A DNA stretch of 64,000 nucleotides from UMGS1783 sp900555065 (GCA_937991645.1 CALKPL010000020.1:21318-85317), one strand, 5' to 3'; numbered from the stretch's first letter, positions 42,446 through 52,088 are shown. Notes: generated by a model not told the origin, from the letters alone. Translations and numbers: made by a program.

Positions 42446-43429
42446 ATGGAGCTGCCGGAGGCGTTGGCGCGCGGGCTGGATGCGCTGCTGGCACAGCATG
42501 AAAACATAAGCGGAGGCCGGGCGCAGGTCCGCACGGCGGGCGCTGCGATCAGCCTGCGATACCGGACGAATCCGGGAACGGGCGAACGCCTGATTCTTAC
42601 GGACACGGAAGCGCTGGCCTATGCCGTTTCGCGTATGCCGGCGACATTTGCCGCCGTATATGACGCGCTGCAAAAGGCGGACCCTGCGGCGGCGCTGACG
42701 GTGCGGTCCCTGCTCGACGTGGGAACGGGCACCGGCGCGGCAAGCTGGGCCGCGGCGCAGTATTATGGACTGCAAAGCGCCGTCTGCCTGGACGTGGAAC
42801 CGGTAATGCTGCGGACAGCCGGGGCGTTGTTTCAATACGGCCCGCAGCCTTTGCGCGGCGCGCGGCTGATGCAGTGCGACGCCGCGGCCGGCCCGCTGCC
42901 CGCGCAGGCGGATCTTGTCGTCTCCGCTTATATGCTGGGAGAGCTTGCGCCTGCGCGACGTACTGCGGCGCTGCGGGCGATGTGGGACGCGGCCGGCAGC
43001 ATGCTGCTGCTTGTTCTGCCCGGCACGCCGCAGGGCTATGCGGCTGTCAGGCAGGCGCGGGCGCTGCTTTTGGAGTGGGGAGGGATTATCGCCGCGCCCT
43101 GCACGCATATGGGGGACTGTCCTTTGCAAAAAGACGACTGGTGCCATTTCTCCTGCCGTGTGCCGCGCACACGCCTGCACAGACAAATAAAGGGCGGAAG
43201 CGCGCCGTATGAGGATGAAAAATATGCCTACCTTGCGGCTGTACGCGCAAAGGCTGCGGAAGGCGGCGGGTTTCGGGTACTGCGCCATCCGCACACGCAC
43301 AAAGGCTATGTGCGGCTGACTGGCTGTACGCCGCGCGGCATTGAGACGCGCACCGTAACCCGGAGCCAGAGCGACGACTACCGCGCCGCGCGCAGGGCGG
43401 CGTGGGGCGATCTTCTTCCCTGGCGATGA
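42446..43429 (+). CDS. Rsm22-like rRNA methyltransferase family protein
   Basis: 327 residues. The start chosen is ATG at 42446, preceded by GAAGGGA. An in-frame ATG at 42416 has no proper site. The N-terminal half has the SAM-binding core LLDVGTGTGAASWAAAQYYG. The C-terminal half carries the Rsm22 mark PCTHMGDCPLQKDDWCHFSC with four Cys/His ligands, probably for an Fe-S cluster or zinc. It continues RVPRTRLHRQIKGGSAPYED then EKYAYLA. Related proteins act on small-subunit rRNA or assembly, mainly known from mitochondria. The bacterial role is not settled. Confidence 0.85.
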   Translation: MELPEALARGLDALLAQHENISGGRAQVRTAGAAISLRYRTNPGTGERLILTDTEALAYAVSRMPATFAAVYDALQKADPAAALTVRSLLDVGTGTGAASWAAAQYYGLQSAVCLDVEPVMLRTAGALFQYGPQPLRGARLMQCDAAAGPLPAQADLVVSAYMLGELAPARRTAALRAMWDAAGSMLLLVLPGTPQGYAAVRQARALLLEWGGIIAAPCTHMGDCPLQKDDWCHFSCRVPRTRLHRQIKGGSAPYEDEKYAYLAAVRAKAAEGGGFRVLRHPHTHKGYVRLTGCTPRGIETRTVTRSQSDDYRAARRAAWGDLLPWR

Positions 43430-44137
43430 CCCATGGTGCGCGGCGCAGCGCGGCCTGCGTATGCTTCGGAAAAGAACGGCGCAATCCTTTTGCGCCGGGG
43501 GCCGGCATGGTCGCGCGCTTAAACGAAAATCCTTTTTATTGCGCCTGCGTTTAATCATGGAAAAAAATACTGCCTGTATAAAGCGCTGGATATGGCGGCT
43601 GGATATGGCGGCGGCCGTTTGGCCGGCCAAGGGGGTGATGCCGCCGGCGCAAGCCGGGATTTGCGGCGGATAACGGGTACGGCGCGCAGGGGGACTCCCG
43701 CCAAAGTTTTGGAAAAAGAGAGGACGGGTTCCGTACGGCGCGCGGCTGTGCAGTACGGGAATGCGCGCGTTCGCTCGGCCAGAACAGAACGGGCGCGGCG
43801 CAGGCGCGTCCACGGCCCGGACACGTATCAAGTCTGGCCGCATACGGCGCGACGCTGCTGCATAGGCGCGGGCGCGGCGCGCACGGTTTGGATGCCGGCG
43901 CCGGAGGCCTGGGTCGGAGTCCGTGCGACGGGCGCGGGTTTGCGGTACGGGCGGGGGACGATGCGCCGTAGCTTTTATGGGACGTGCTGTGAAGCCGTAC
44001 GCGGCCCGGCGCGCGCATGGCGCTGCTTTTGAAGCAAGGCCGCGCCGGACTTTGCGCGAAATTATTTTGGGGGAGCGCTTTTATATTGCGCAAAGCTGTG
44101 ATAAAATAAAGATTACACAGAAACACGCTGGGGGGAT
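43430..44137. other. GC-rich gene-free stretch
   Basis: No supported gene or strong hairpin. The last 80 nt turn AT-rich and lead into the kinase gene. Confidence 0.55.
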
Positions 44138-44668
44138 ATGATGAGCAGAATTTATCTGTTTCGCGGGATGGTCGCGACCGGAAAAACCATGATCGCCAAC
44201 CTGTTGGGGGACAGACTGGATATCCCCGTTTACCGTAAAGAGGACATTTACCATGCGATAGACATTCCGGCGTTCGACCACCAGAAAAAAAACGAAATGG
44301 CTTACAATGCCCTGCTGAAATCCGTACAGGCGGCCATTGACGAAAAGCGGGATTTTGTCGTGGATATCGGGCTTGCGCATTGGCCGAAGTACGAGTGGTT
44401 TATAAACCAGCTCGACCTGCAGCGCGCGCGCCTGTACCGGTTCGTTTGCATTTGCAGCAATGAAGAAATATGGCGCGAACGGGTAGAAGCGTCTTTGCGC
44501 AACCATCAGGAGGATATGCATTTCCACAGCGCCGAAGAGGCGATTTACCATTACAGGAACAAGGACAGCGCGCCGCGCGAAGGCGAGTATGTGCTTGACA
44601 GCGTCGAGCCGGCGGAACAGCTGCTGAAAAAGGTGCTCGGCATTATAGAACATAAGGCTGCGCCGTAA
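44138..44668 (+). CDS. P-loop (AAA_33/zeta-like) nucleotide kinase-type protein
   Basis: 176 residues. GGGGGG lies just before two consecutive ATG codons (44138, 44141). The second has the better spacing. It has Walker A LFRGMVATGKTMIANLL (about residues 7-23), a DxD-like VVDIGLAHWPKYEW segment after strand 3, and a lid-like RERVEASLRNH. This order fits small-molecule kinases of the AAA_33 or zeta group. The substrate is unknown. It stands alone with a terminator at 44711. Confidence 0.8.
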   Translation: MMSRIYLFRGMVATGKTMIANLLGDRLDIPVYRKEDIYHAIDIPAFDHQKKNEMAYNALLKSVQAAIDEKRDFVVDIGLAHWPKYEWFINQLDLQRARLYRFVCICSNEEIWRERVEASLRNHQEDMHFHSAEEAIYHYRNKDSAPREGEYVLDSVEPAEQLLKKVLGIIEHKAAP

Positions 44669-44710
44669 ATATCCGGCCTGTTGCAGTCGGGCCGGATTGG
44701 GCGGGGCGAG

Positions 44711-44742
44711 AGGGTTCATTTATGGTGAACCCTTGTTTTTTT
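44711..44742 (+). terminator. Intrinsic terminator after the kinase gene
   Basis: Arms AGGGTTCA and TGAACCCT with a 7-nt loop, followed by TGTTTTTTT. Confidence 0.88.
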
Positions 44743-45002
44743 AACGGCGTCCGTATGCCGGCTTGCCGCAGGGTATGCGATGGGTGCGCGCGGCGCTAAG
44801 AAACGGTACATATCTGCGCGCTCCGCTGTTGAGACGCAGGCATTTGACCAAGATACCGGCTGTGCGGAAGCGCAGGAGCAACATATGGCGCATGTGGAAC
44901 GGGAGCCCTTCGACCGCCGGTTGGAATACGTTTTAAGACCGCCACCCGAACAGGCAGGGCGCGCGCCGGGTCTGTTTAGGAAACTGAAAATGGGGAATGG
45001 AA

Positions 45003-45746
45003 ATGAGTATATTGCTGAAGCTTTGTTTTCTGTTTTTTGTCGGCTCTGTCAGCGGCTGGGTGGCCGAGCTGCTGTTCCGGCGCTTCTTCTCATCGGCAAA
45101 CCCCGAGCGGAAATGGATCAACCCCGGGTTTTGTATTGGCCCGTATCTGCCCCTGTACGGCGTCGGGCTGTGCCTGCTCTATCTCATCGCCGCCCTGGGC
45201 GAGCATTGCCTGCCCGGCAATGCTCCATGGCGCGACGCGCTTCTGATCGTGCTGATGGGCGCGGCGATGACGGCTACGGAATATATCGCCGGTATCCTGT
45301 CGTTGCGGGTGATGAAGGTACGGCTGTGGGATTACAGCCATAACTTCGGAAATATACAGGGGATTATATGCCCAAAGTTTTCCTGTATCTGGACAGCGCT
45401 GGGCGCGGGGTACTATTTCCTGATTCATCCGCACATTCTCGGCGCGCTGCGCTGGCTTTCCGATAATCTTGCGTTTTCATTTGTGATCGGGCTGTTTTTC
45501 GGCGTGTTTGCTGTGGACGTCGCGCATTCCATGCAGCTTGCGGCGAAACTGAAAAAATTTGCTGAGGAAAACGATGTGGTCGTCCGATTTGAAAACATGA
45601 AAGCAGCCATCCGCCGTCACCAGGAGCAGACGGCACAAAAGTATCACTTCTTCCGCCCGTTCCATTCGGAACGGCCGCTTGCCGAACAGTTGAAAAACAT
45701 GCGGGAAGCTTTTGAAAACCGGAGAAAAAAACCGCCGAAAACATGA
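45003..45746 (+). CDS. CmpB-like integral membrane protein (putative ABC transporter permease, PF06541)
   Basis: 247 residues. The start is ATG at 45003, with GGGGA 6-7 nt upstream. Five to six membrane helices in the first 165 residues include the typical VGSVSGWVAELLFRRFF, WINPGFCIGPYLPLYG and TEYIAGILSLRVMKVRLWDY. The last two segments are signatures of the ABC_trans_CmpB family. A charged cytoplasmic tail of about 80 residues follows. Despite the family name, no partner ATPase is near and transport has not been shown. Confidence 0.88.
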   Translation: MSILLKLCFLFFVGSVSGWVAELLFRRFFSSANPERKWINPGFCIGPYLPLYGVGLCLLYLIAALGEHCLPGNAPWRDALLIVLMGAAMTATEYIAGILSLRVMKVRLWDYSHNFGNIQGIICPKFSCIWTALGAGYYFLIHPHILGALRWLSDNLAFSFVIGLFFGVFAVDVAHSMQLAAKLKKFAEENDVVVRFENMKAAIRRHQEQTAQKYHFFRPFHSERPLAEQLKNMREAFENRRKKPPKT

Positions 45747-45802
45747 CTGTATGCGTTTGCCCGGACCCTGTGGGAACCGGATCCCGCCGCGGCGGAAAAC
45801 GA

Positions 45803-45839
45803 AAAGCGTGGGACATATCATTGATATGTCCCACGCTTT
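45803..45839. terminator. Bidirectional terminator
   Basis: 18-nt perfect arms (AAAGCGTGGGACATATCA and complement). It serves the CmpB-like gene (+) and the uracil permease gene (-), which converge here. Confidence 0.9.
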
Positions 45840-45856
45840 ATCAGTACAAAAAAGCG

Positions 45857-47242
45857 TTATTTCGATTCTTCAACGATCTGGCTTTCGTCCTTTTCATGCG
45901 CGATCAGCCCCGATTCCTTCTGCTCGGGCAGGATGAGGTTGAGCACGATGCCGACGATGATGCCAAGGCCCATGCCGGATAAGCTGAAGCTCGGACCGCC
46001 GATCACCGCGCCGCCGATGGCAAGCACGAACATTACGGCCGCAATGCAGAGGTTGCGGTTCTTGGTGAAGTCCACATGGTTCTCCACAAGCGTGCGCAGA
46101 CCGACCGAGGCGATCATGCCGTAAAGGACGATACAGGCGCCGCCAAGCACGGGAGTGGGAATGGTCTCGATTGCGCCGATGCCCTTGCCGAAGAAGCTGA
46201 CCAGAATGGCGATGACAGCCGCGATGCGCAGTGTGACCGGGTTGTAGTTGCCGGTGACGGCAAGAACGGCAGTGTTTTCAGAATAGGTGGTGTTCGGCGG
46301 GCCGCCGAATGCGCCGGCCACCATGGTGGCGAGGCCGTCGCCGAGCAGAGTGCGGTGCAGGCCGGGATTCTTCGTAAAGTCCTTACCCACGACCGCGCCG
46401 TTGGCGTACACATCCCCAACGTGCTCAACGCAGGTGACGATCGCAATCGGGGCGATCATGCTAATAGCCCGCAGGTTAAAGGTCGGCAGAACAAAGTTCG
46501 GTACCTCCAGCCAGCCGCGGGCAAAACCCCGGCCCTGTTCGGCAAGCGCCGAGAAGTTCATCAGCTCTTTAGGTGCCCAGCCAAGCTCTACGACAAGTAG
46601 TGTGAACAGATAGCCGCCTGCGAGGGCAATGACAATGGAGGACATTTTGACCATGCCTTTGCCGTAGCTGGACAAAATAATGGCGAGCAGGCAGACGATT
46701 GCCGCGATTACCCAGCTCCATATGTACAACGGGCCGAAAACGACTGCGCCGTCCGCGCCCACCGGCTGGATATTGCCGATCGCGGAGCTGGCGAGGCCCA
46801 GCCCGATCAGCGCGATGCCTACGCCCCGCACAACGGGCGGGAACAGTTTGTCGATAAACCGCTTGCCGCACAGCCGCACGATCAGCGCCAGGACAAGATA
46901 AATCGCGCCGGCCGCGATTACGCCGCCCATTGCCGCTGCGATCTGCTCCTCCTTCGTCGCGCCGAAGTCGCTGTTGCCGACAACGCCCAGGATCGCCGCA
47001 ATAAAGGCGAATGAGCTGCCGAGAAATGTCGGCATCCGCCCGCCTGTGCACAAGTGGAAGATCAGTGTGCCGACGCCCGCGGCAAACAGTGCGACGCCGA
47101 CGTCCAGACCCGTCAGCAGCGGGACCAGGATCGTGGCGCAGGACATGGCGAAAGCGTGCTGGAAGCCAAGGGCAATGTTTTTGCCCGCGCTGTTTTTCGG
47201 GTATTCCTGCGTACCCGGGAACAGCTTGTTCAATACACCCAT
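45857..47242 (-). CDS. uraA: Uracil permease (NCS2 family)
   Basis: 461 residues. The start is ATG at 47242, with AGGAGG 7 nt upstream. Fourteen hydrophobic segments are present with the NCS2 landmarks: the HAFAMSCATILVPLLTG start with the conserved Gln-His (GFQHAF), TGGRMPTFLGSSFAFIAA, CVEHVGDVYANGAVVGKDF with the substrate-contacting Glu, and GGPPNTTYSENTAVLAVTGN with the Thr/Ser-Glu-Asn motif. These features favour uracil over xanthine. It imports uracil with protons. The 200-nt leader has a possible promoter at 47471-47442 and a candidate attenuator. Confidence 0.93.
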   Translation of the reverse strand: MGVLNKLFPGTQEYPKNSAGKNIALGFQHAFAMSCATILVPLLTGLDVGVALFAAGVGTLIFHLCTGGRMPTFLGSSFAFIAAILGVVGNSDFGATKEEQIAAAMGGVIAAGAIYLVLALIVRLCGKRFIDKLFPPVVRGVGIALIGLGLASSAIGNIQPVGADGAVVFGPLYIWSWVIAAIVCLLAIILSSYGKGMVKMSSIVIALAGGYLFTLLVVELGWAPKELMNFSALAEQGRGFARGWLEVPNFVLPTFNLRAISMIAPIAIVTCVEHVGDVYANGAVVGKDFTKNPGLHRTLLGDGLATMVAGAFGGPPNTTYSENTAVLAVTGNYNPVTLRIAAVIAILVSFFGKGIGAIETIPTPVLGGACIVLYGMIASVGLRTLVENHVDFTKNRNLCIAAVMFVLAIGGAVIGGPSFSLSGMGLGIIVGIVLNLILPEQKESGLIAHEKDESQIVEESK

Positions 47243-47343
47243 GTTTTTTCCTCCTGTATTTTATATAGGGGGGAGGATGCCGCGCAGCCCGGCGGGGCAT
47301 CCTTCCATAACGCGCGTGGCTGTGGCCGCCTAAAAATGCACAA

Positions 47344-47375
47344 AAAAAATTCCGGGGAATTCGGAAAATCGCGCA
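47344..47375 (-). promoter_or_regulatory. Possible attenuator hairpin in the uraA leader
   Basis: On the minus strand TTCCG-AATTCCC-CGGAA is followed by eight T, about 110 nt before the ATG. The stem is short (5 bp). A second hairpin (GGATGCC and GGCATCC) lies closer to the gene. Pyrimidine genes are often controlled this way, but no PyrR-type anti-terminator sequence was recognised. Confidence 0.35.
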
Positions 47376-47441
47376 GCGGTCGAGGCGCGGACCCGGCGGC
47401 CGGCTGCGCCGGCGCGCGAAAGCCGCATCTTGATTGGATAT

Positions 47442-47471
47442 AATATATCACAGGGGATTGGGTTTTGTAAA
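47442..47471 (-). promoter_or_regulatory. Probable uraA promoter
   Basis: TTTACA (47471-47466), an 18-nt spacer and TATATT (47447-47442), about 200 nt upstream of uraA. Confidence 0.55.
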
Positions 47472-47694
47472 GGGTTCTTTGTCAATTTTTGTCTTTTTTA
47501 TGAATCCAGCAAAATGCTCGCCCGCTTTTCCAGCCGGTTTGTCCGATCTGTGCAACCCCAAACGGATGGGGGTAAGATACGGGCGCCGCTGCGACGTTTG
47601 GATGAAATCAGCCTGCGTCTGTCCGGTTCGCCTCCGCAGGAACCGGACGTACGGAAGCGCGCGGAGCCCAACCACAAAAAACAGGGCGCGCGAA

Positions 47695-48130
47695 AGAAAA
47701 CGCGCCCGCGCGCGGCGGGCCGGAGCGGAACGCGAGGCCGCGGCGCGGGGAAACGGGGTGCGCGAGAGAAAACGCAGCGCGCCCGCGCGCGAAGGACCGG
47801 TGCGGAACGCAAGACCGCAGCGCGGGGGAACGGGACGCGCGGAAGAAAAACAACGCGCCCGCGCGCGAAGGGCCGGTGCGGAACGCGAAACCACGGCGCG
47901 GGGGAACAGTGCGCGCGGAAGAAAACGCGCCCGCGCGCGGCGGGCCGGAGCGGAACGCGAGGCCGCGGCGCGGGGAAACGGGGTGCGCGAGAGAAAACGC
48001 AGCGCGCCCGCGCGCGAAGGACCGGAGCGGAACGCGAGGCCGCGGCGCGGGGGAACGGGACGCGCGGAAGAAAAACAGCGCGCCCGCGCGCGAAGGACCG
48101 GTGCGGAACGCAAGACCGCAGCGCGGGCGC
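47695..48130. repeat. GC-rich minisatellite B (about 76-bp unit, 6 copies)
   Basis: Each unit starts near CGCGCCCGCGCGCG and continues with GGCCGG-GCGGAACGCGAGGCC and CGGCGCGGGGGAACGGG. Starts fall near 47701, 47779, 47855, 47926, 48003 and 48080. The unit length is not a multiple of three, so it is not a coding repeat. It lies between uraA and the 3' end of the ZIP gene. Confidence 0.82.
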
Positions 48131-48166
48131 AGAGCTGACGCGCTGCGGGCGGGGACAGGCACAAGG

Positions 48167-48958
48167 TCAGTGGAGCAGGCGCACGGCGACGAAGCCGAGC
48201 AGGACGCCGATCACGGTAAAAATGGCGGGATTTCGTCTGTGGGCGAAAGCGTGCGACTGCGGAAGCACTTCGCTGAAGGTGACATAAAGCATGGCGCCGG
48301 CCGCAAGCGCGAGCGCTCCCGCTACAATCAGCGGGCTGATTCCGCCCACCCAGAGGCCGATAATCCCGCCGAGCAGGGTGGGTACGCCGGAAAGGGCGGT
48401 CAGCAGTACGACGTGCGCAGGCCGCACCCCGCCCGCGCGCAGCGGTACGCCGATGCCGATTCCCTCCGGTATGTTGTGCATGGCGATCAGCACTGCGAGG
48501 ATCAGGCCGGTAGCGCCGCTGTGCGCAGTCCCGGAGCCGATGGCCACGCCCGCCGGCAGATTGTGCAGCGCGACGGCGCACAGCATGAGCAGGCCGGACC
48601 GCCGCAGGCCGGCCCTGTCTGCATCGCACGGGCAGTCGTGCGCAGGCGCGTGGTCGTGCCCGGCATGACTGTGCAGGCGCGCGCCGGATTTTTTCTCCAG
48701 CGCGTCAAGCAGCAGGTGCAGCAGCAACACGCAGCCCACTCCGCCAAGCAGAGCCAGGCTCACCAGCAGCGTGCCCGACATCTCGAGCGCCTCCGGAATC
48801 AGGTCGAACACTGAAATGCTCAGAATTACGCCGGCAGAAAAGGAAAGCAGATAGCTGACCGAATTTACGGACTTTTTGCCGACCAGCAATCCAACGGCTC
48901 CGCCAAGGCCCGTGCCGACCACGCCGACAATACTTGATAAAACTAAGATTTCAAACAA
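48167..48958 (-). CDS. ZIP-family metal transporter
   Basis: 263 residues. The start is TTG at 48958, with AAGGAGG 7 nt upstream. The frame stays open to 49858, but that part is minisatellite shadow. Eight membrane helices are expected. The metal-site helices read VALHNLPAGVAIGSG and LIAMHNIPEGIGIGVPL, the ZIP signature. Between them lies a His/Asp-rich cytoplasmic loop (HSHAGHDHAPAHDCPCD) that probably binds zinc. It likely imports Zn or a related divalent cation. The loop's Cys pair is an unusual addition. Confidence 0.92.
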   Translation of the reverse strand: MFEILVLSSIVGVVGTGLGGAVGLLVGKKSVNSVSYLLSFSAGVILSISVFDLIPEALEMSGTLLVSLALLGGVGCVLLLHLLLDALEKKSGARLHSHAGHDHAPAHDCPCDADRAGLRRSGLLMLCAVALHNLPAGVAIGSGTAHSGATGLILAVLIAMHNIPEGIGIGVPLRAGGVRPAHVVLLTALSGVPTLLGGIIGLWVGGISPLIVAGALALAAGAMLYVTFSEVLPQSHAFAHRRNPAIFTVIGVLLGFVAVRLLH

Positions 48959-49289
48959 GGCGTACCCTCCTTTTGGGGCGGAATAAATGTGTATGGGAAT
49001 GGTTACCATATTAGAAATAGAATAGCACTGGCGGCACGGCTTGTCAATGCGCACGCGGAAAAGTCCGCCGCAGCCATGCCGGCGGCCCGGCACGGGCCAG
49101 GCCGGTCCCGGCAGTGTGCGAATGCGTAATAAATTTTGTGCGCCGCCCATAAAAAACGCACGCCTGCATGGGGATGGATTGCGGGCGGCGGCCGCGGCCT
49201 TTGCCGATGGCCGACATGCCGGGCCGCCGGTTATCGGACGTATACTTTGGCGCGGCATGTGTACGCCTGTATTTTTGTGTGCGGGCTGA

Positions 49290-49680
49290 GAGAGTGCGGC
49301 GTGCAAGGGTGCGGGCTGCGAGTGTGAGGGATGAGAGAGTGCGGGCCTGCGGAGGTGGGGGCTGCGAAGGTGCGGGCCGCGAAGGTGCGGGCTGAGAGGG
49401 TACGGGCTGAGAGAGTGCGGGCTGCGAAGGTGCGGCCCGTGAGTGTGCGGGCCTGCGAAGGTGCGGGCCGCAAGGGGGCCGGGCTGTGAAGGTGCGGTCT
49501 GCAAGGGTGCGGGCTGCGAAGGTATGGGCTGCGAGTGTGCGGGCCGCGAGTGTGCGGGCTGCGAGGGTACGGGCCGCGAGAGTGCGGGTTGCGAGTGTGC
49601 GGCCTGCGAGTGTGCGGGCCGCGAGAGTGCGGCCTGCGAAGGTATGGGCCGCGAGTGTGCGGTCTGCAAGGGTGCGGCGA
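49290..49680. repeat. GC-rich minisatellite C (about 15-bp unit, over 20 copies)
   Basis: Degenerate units of the type GTGCGGGCTGCGAAG or GTGCGGGCCGCGAGA run almost without a break. Some units carry TACGG in place of TGCGG. It lies upstream of the SDR promoter. Confidence 0.85.
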
Positions 49681-49868
49681 CAGGCCGGTCGGCAAATTTA
49701 CGGGGACACAGGCGCGGCCATCCTGTTACACAAAGAAAGGATCGCAGCACATTAAGCCCGTATGCGCCCGTCCGGCCGAGCACAACGAAAAAACCGCCTG
49801 TCTTAGCCGCAAAACGGCCGATTTTACTGCTTTTTGCCGGAAATTCCATAAAATTCATAATTTATGTA

Positions 49869-49897
49869 TTGACAGAAAACGGGTATTCGATTATAAT
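49869..49897 (+). promoter_or_regulatory. Consensus promoter of the SDR gene
   Basis: TTGACA, a 17-nt spacer and TATAAT: a full match to the sigma-A consensus. It lies 83 nt before the ATG at 49980. Confidence 0.95.
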
Positions 49898-49979
49898 TAC
49901 TTCAAATATTTTAAGTATTTGCAGCCTGTTCGGGCTGCGGCGAATATCTTTCGACGGCTGGATGGGGAGGAATACGGCA

Positions 49980-50771
49980 ATGCAGAAGGTGGCTGCGGTC
50001 ACGGGCGCTTCAAGCGGCATCGGCCTTGCCTGTGCTGCGGCCCTGTGCAAGAATGGCTACAAAGTCTACGCCCTGAGCCGGACAGAGGGACCGCCCTGCG
50101 GCGCTGTCTTTGTGCGTACGGATGTGACCGATCCTGAATCGGTCGCCCATGCTTTCGCCGAGATCGGCGTGCGGGAGGGCAGGCTCGACCTGCTCGTCAA
50201 CAATGCGGGCGCGGGTATATCCGGCGCGGCGGAGTTTACATCGCTGCAAGAAGCGCGCGCGCAGTTCGACGTGAATTTCTTCGGCGCGGCGGCCTGCTGC
50301 AGCGCCGCCCTACCGCAGCTGCGCAAGACGAAGGGGCGCATTGTCAACATAAGCAGCATTGCGGCGGTGTACGCCATCCCGTTTCAGGCGATGTACAGCG
50401 CGTCCAAAGCGGCGCTGAACGCATATTCCAGCGCCCTTGCTGGCGAAACCGCACGGTTTGGCGTGTCCGTCTGCTCCGTGATGCCGGGGGATGTGAGAAC
50501 CGGATTTACACAGGCGCGCCGCAAGGACAGTGCCGGTACGAACGTATACGGGCGATTGGTCGAGACGTCCGTCGCGCGCATGGAACGCGACGAGGCGCGC
50601 GGCATGGCCCCGGAGCGGATTGCGGCGAAGGTCGTGCGCCTTGCCGGCCGGCGCAGAGTCGCGCCGCTATACACGGTCGGCGCGCAGTACAAACTTCTGC
50701 TGTTTCTGGGCAGGCTGCTGCCGCACAGTCTGATTCAGCGGACGATTGGAAAGATGTATGTAAAAGAATAA
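49980..50771 (+). CDS. Short-chain dehydrogenase/reductase (SDR)
   Basis: 263 residues. The start is ATG at 49980, with GGGGAGG 9 nt upstream. The upstream open frame lies in minisatellite C and is ignored. The classical SDR pattern is complete: cofactor loop AAVTGASSGIGLACAAAL at about 5-22, the NNAG motif (LVNNAGAGISGAAE), catalytic Ser in NISSIAAVYAIP, and catalytic Tyr-Lys in YSASKAALNAYS. The C-terminal half resembles SDRs that act on lipids or sterol-like substrates. Substrate and NAD(H)/NADP(H) preference are not clear. It is driven by a consensus promoter. Confidence 0.92.
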   Translation: MQKVAAVTGASSGIGLACAAALCKNGYKVYALSRTEGPPCGAVFVRTDVTDPESVAHAFAEIGVREGRLDLLVNNAGAGISGAAEFTSLQEARAQFDVNFFGAAACCSAALPQLRKTKGRIVNISSIAAVYAIPFQAMYSASKAALNAYSSALAGETARFGVSVCSVMPGDVRTGFTQARRKDSAGTNVYGRLVETSVARMERDEARGMAPERIAAKVVRLAGRRRVAPLYTVGAQYKLLLFLGRLLPHSLIQRTIGKMYVKE

Positions 50772-50822
50772 TATGCCCCGTTGTGGGGATTCCCAATACT
50801 AAAAAGCCAAAAGGAGACCGCC

Positions 50823-51695
50823 ATGAACGAGTATGTAATCGTGACCGATTCATCCTGCGACCTGACAAATGAAATGGCAAACGAACTGGAATTACAGGTA
50901 ATTCCGCTTTCCCTTACCCTGAACGGCAAGGAATACCGCAACTACCTGGACGAGCGCGATATCACATACCAGGATTTTTACGCCGCGCTGACCAAGGAAT
51001 GCACCGTCAGCACCTCCGCGCTCAACACGGCCGACGTTTCCGACGCGCTCGAGCCGATCTTGAAGGAGGGGAAGGACGTAATCTACCTCGCCTTTTCTTC
51101 CGGACTGAGCAACACCTACAACGCCGCGCGCGTCGCTGTAGAAGAACTGCGTCGGCAGTTCCCGGAGCGTAAGATCCTTGTTGTGGACACAAAGTGCGCG
51201 TCCATGGGCCAGGGGCTGCTCGTCTACCATGCTGTGCAGAAAAAACGCGCGGGCGCGTCCATTGAACAGGTGCAGGCGTACGCTGAGCAGCTTATTCCCA
51301 GCCTTGCGCACTGGTTTACTGTAGACGATCTGTATTTCCTCAAAAACGGCGGGCGCATTTCCGGTACCGTCGCCCTGCTTGGAAGCATGTTGCATATCAA
51401 GCCCGTCATGCATGCAAGCGACGAGGGCAAGCTGGAAAGCGTTTCAAAGGCACGCGGCCGCGGCAACGCGATCCGGGCGCTGTGCGAGCATATGAAGAAG
51501 ACCGCCGTCAATCCGAAAGACCAGGTTGTGTTCATCAGCCACGGAGACTGTTATGACGACGCCGTACTGCTGGCGGATATGATCCGCAGAGAGGTTGGCT
51601 GCAAGGAGATTCATATCAACTACATCGGCCCGGTGATCGGCGCGCATTCCGGCCCGGCCACGCTCGCGCTGTTCTTTATAGCGGAGCACAGATAA
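50823..51695 (+). CDS. DegV family fatty-acid-binding protein
   Basis: 290 residues. The start is ATG at 50823, with AAGGAG 6 nt upstream. The DegV fold is clear from VIVTDSSCDLTNEMANELEL, TVSTSALNTADVSDALEPIL with the lipid-head-group Ser, LAFSSGLSNTYNAARVAVEE and the C-terminal VIGAHSGPATLALFFIAEHR. Such proteins bind fatty acids and can serve as FakB partners that feed exogenous fatty acids into phospholipids. It lies 51 nt after the SDR gene and probably shares its transcript. Confidence 0.92.
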   Translation: MNEYVIVTDSSCDLTNEMANELELQVIPLSLTLNGKEYRNYLDERDITYQDFYAALTKECTVSTSALNTADVSDALEPILKEGKDVIYLAFSSGLSNTYNAARVAVEELRRQFPERKILVVDTKCASMGQGLLVYHAVQKKRAGASIEQVQAYAEQLIPSLAHWFTVDDLYFLKNGGRISGTVALLGSMLHIKPVMHASDEGKLESVSKARGRGNAIRALCEHMKKTAVNPKDQVVFISHGDCYDDAVLLADMIRREVGCKEIHINYIGPVIGAHSGPATLALFFIAEHR

Positions 51696-51728
51696 GAGAT
51701 CTGCTCAATTCAGTATATTTCCCCCCTG

Positions 51729-51757
51729 AAACAGGAGCGGCGCCGCCGCTCCTGTTT
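51729..51757 (+). terminator. Terminator after the degV gene
   Basis: Near-perfect arms AAACAGGAGCGGCG and CGCCGCTCCTGTTT. It ends the SDR-DegV unit. Confidence 0.85.
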
Positions 51758-52059
51758 GTATATACGGATAAAATTATGCAAAACTGATGATACGGCATAA
51801 AAGCCGCGGCCGCCGTTTTTTTGGAGATCGGGCGCCGCCGCCGGCGCAAATCCAGACAGCGCGGCGGTGCGGGCAAAGCCGCCGCGCGCAGAAAGCCGAT
51901 GCGTACACAGCGCAGAGCTTATAAGCAGGCGTGCCGGGAAACGCGGAGGTTAAGAGGCACGGAGTGCCGTATGCGGAAGCCTGCGCCGCGCCGCTGCATA
52001 GAACGGGCGACAGGCTGAAAAATCTACGGCGGCCGCCGCCGCTAAAATTTACGAATGCA

Positions 52060-52088
52060 TTGAGTAATTCGAGAAAATGTGCTACCAT
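52060..52088 (+). promoter_or_regulatory. Promoter of the PAP2 gene
   Basis: TTGAGT, a 17-nt spacer and TACCAT, 29 nt before the TTG start at 52118. Confidence 0.7.

Noticed and set aside
48959..49858. Long N-terminal extension of the ZIP transporter
   Set aside because: It is a translation of minisatellite C and its flank. A TTG with AAGGAGG at 48958 gives a normal ZIP start.
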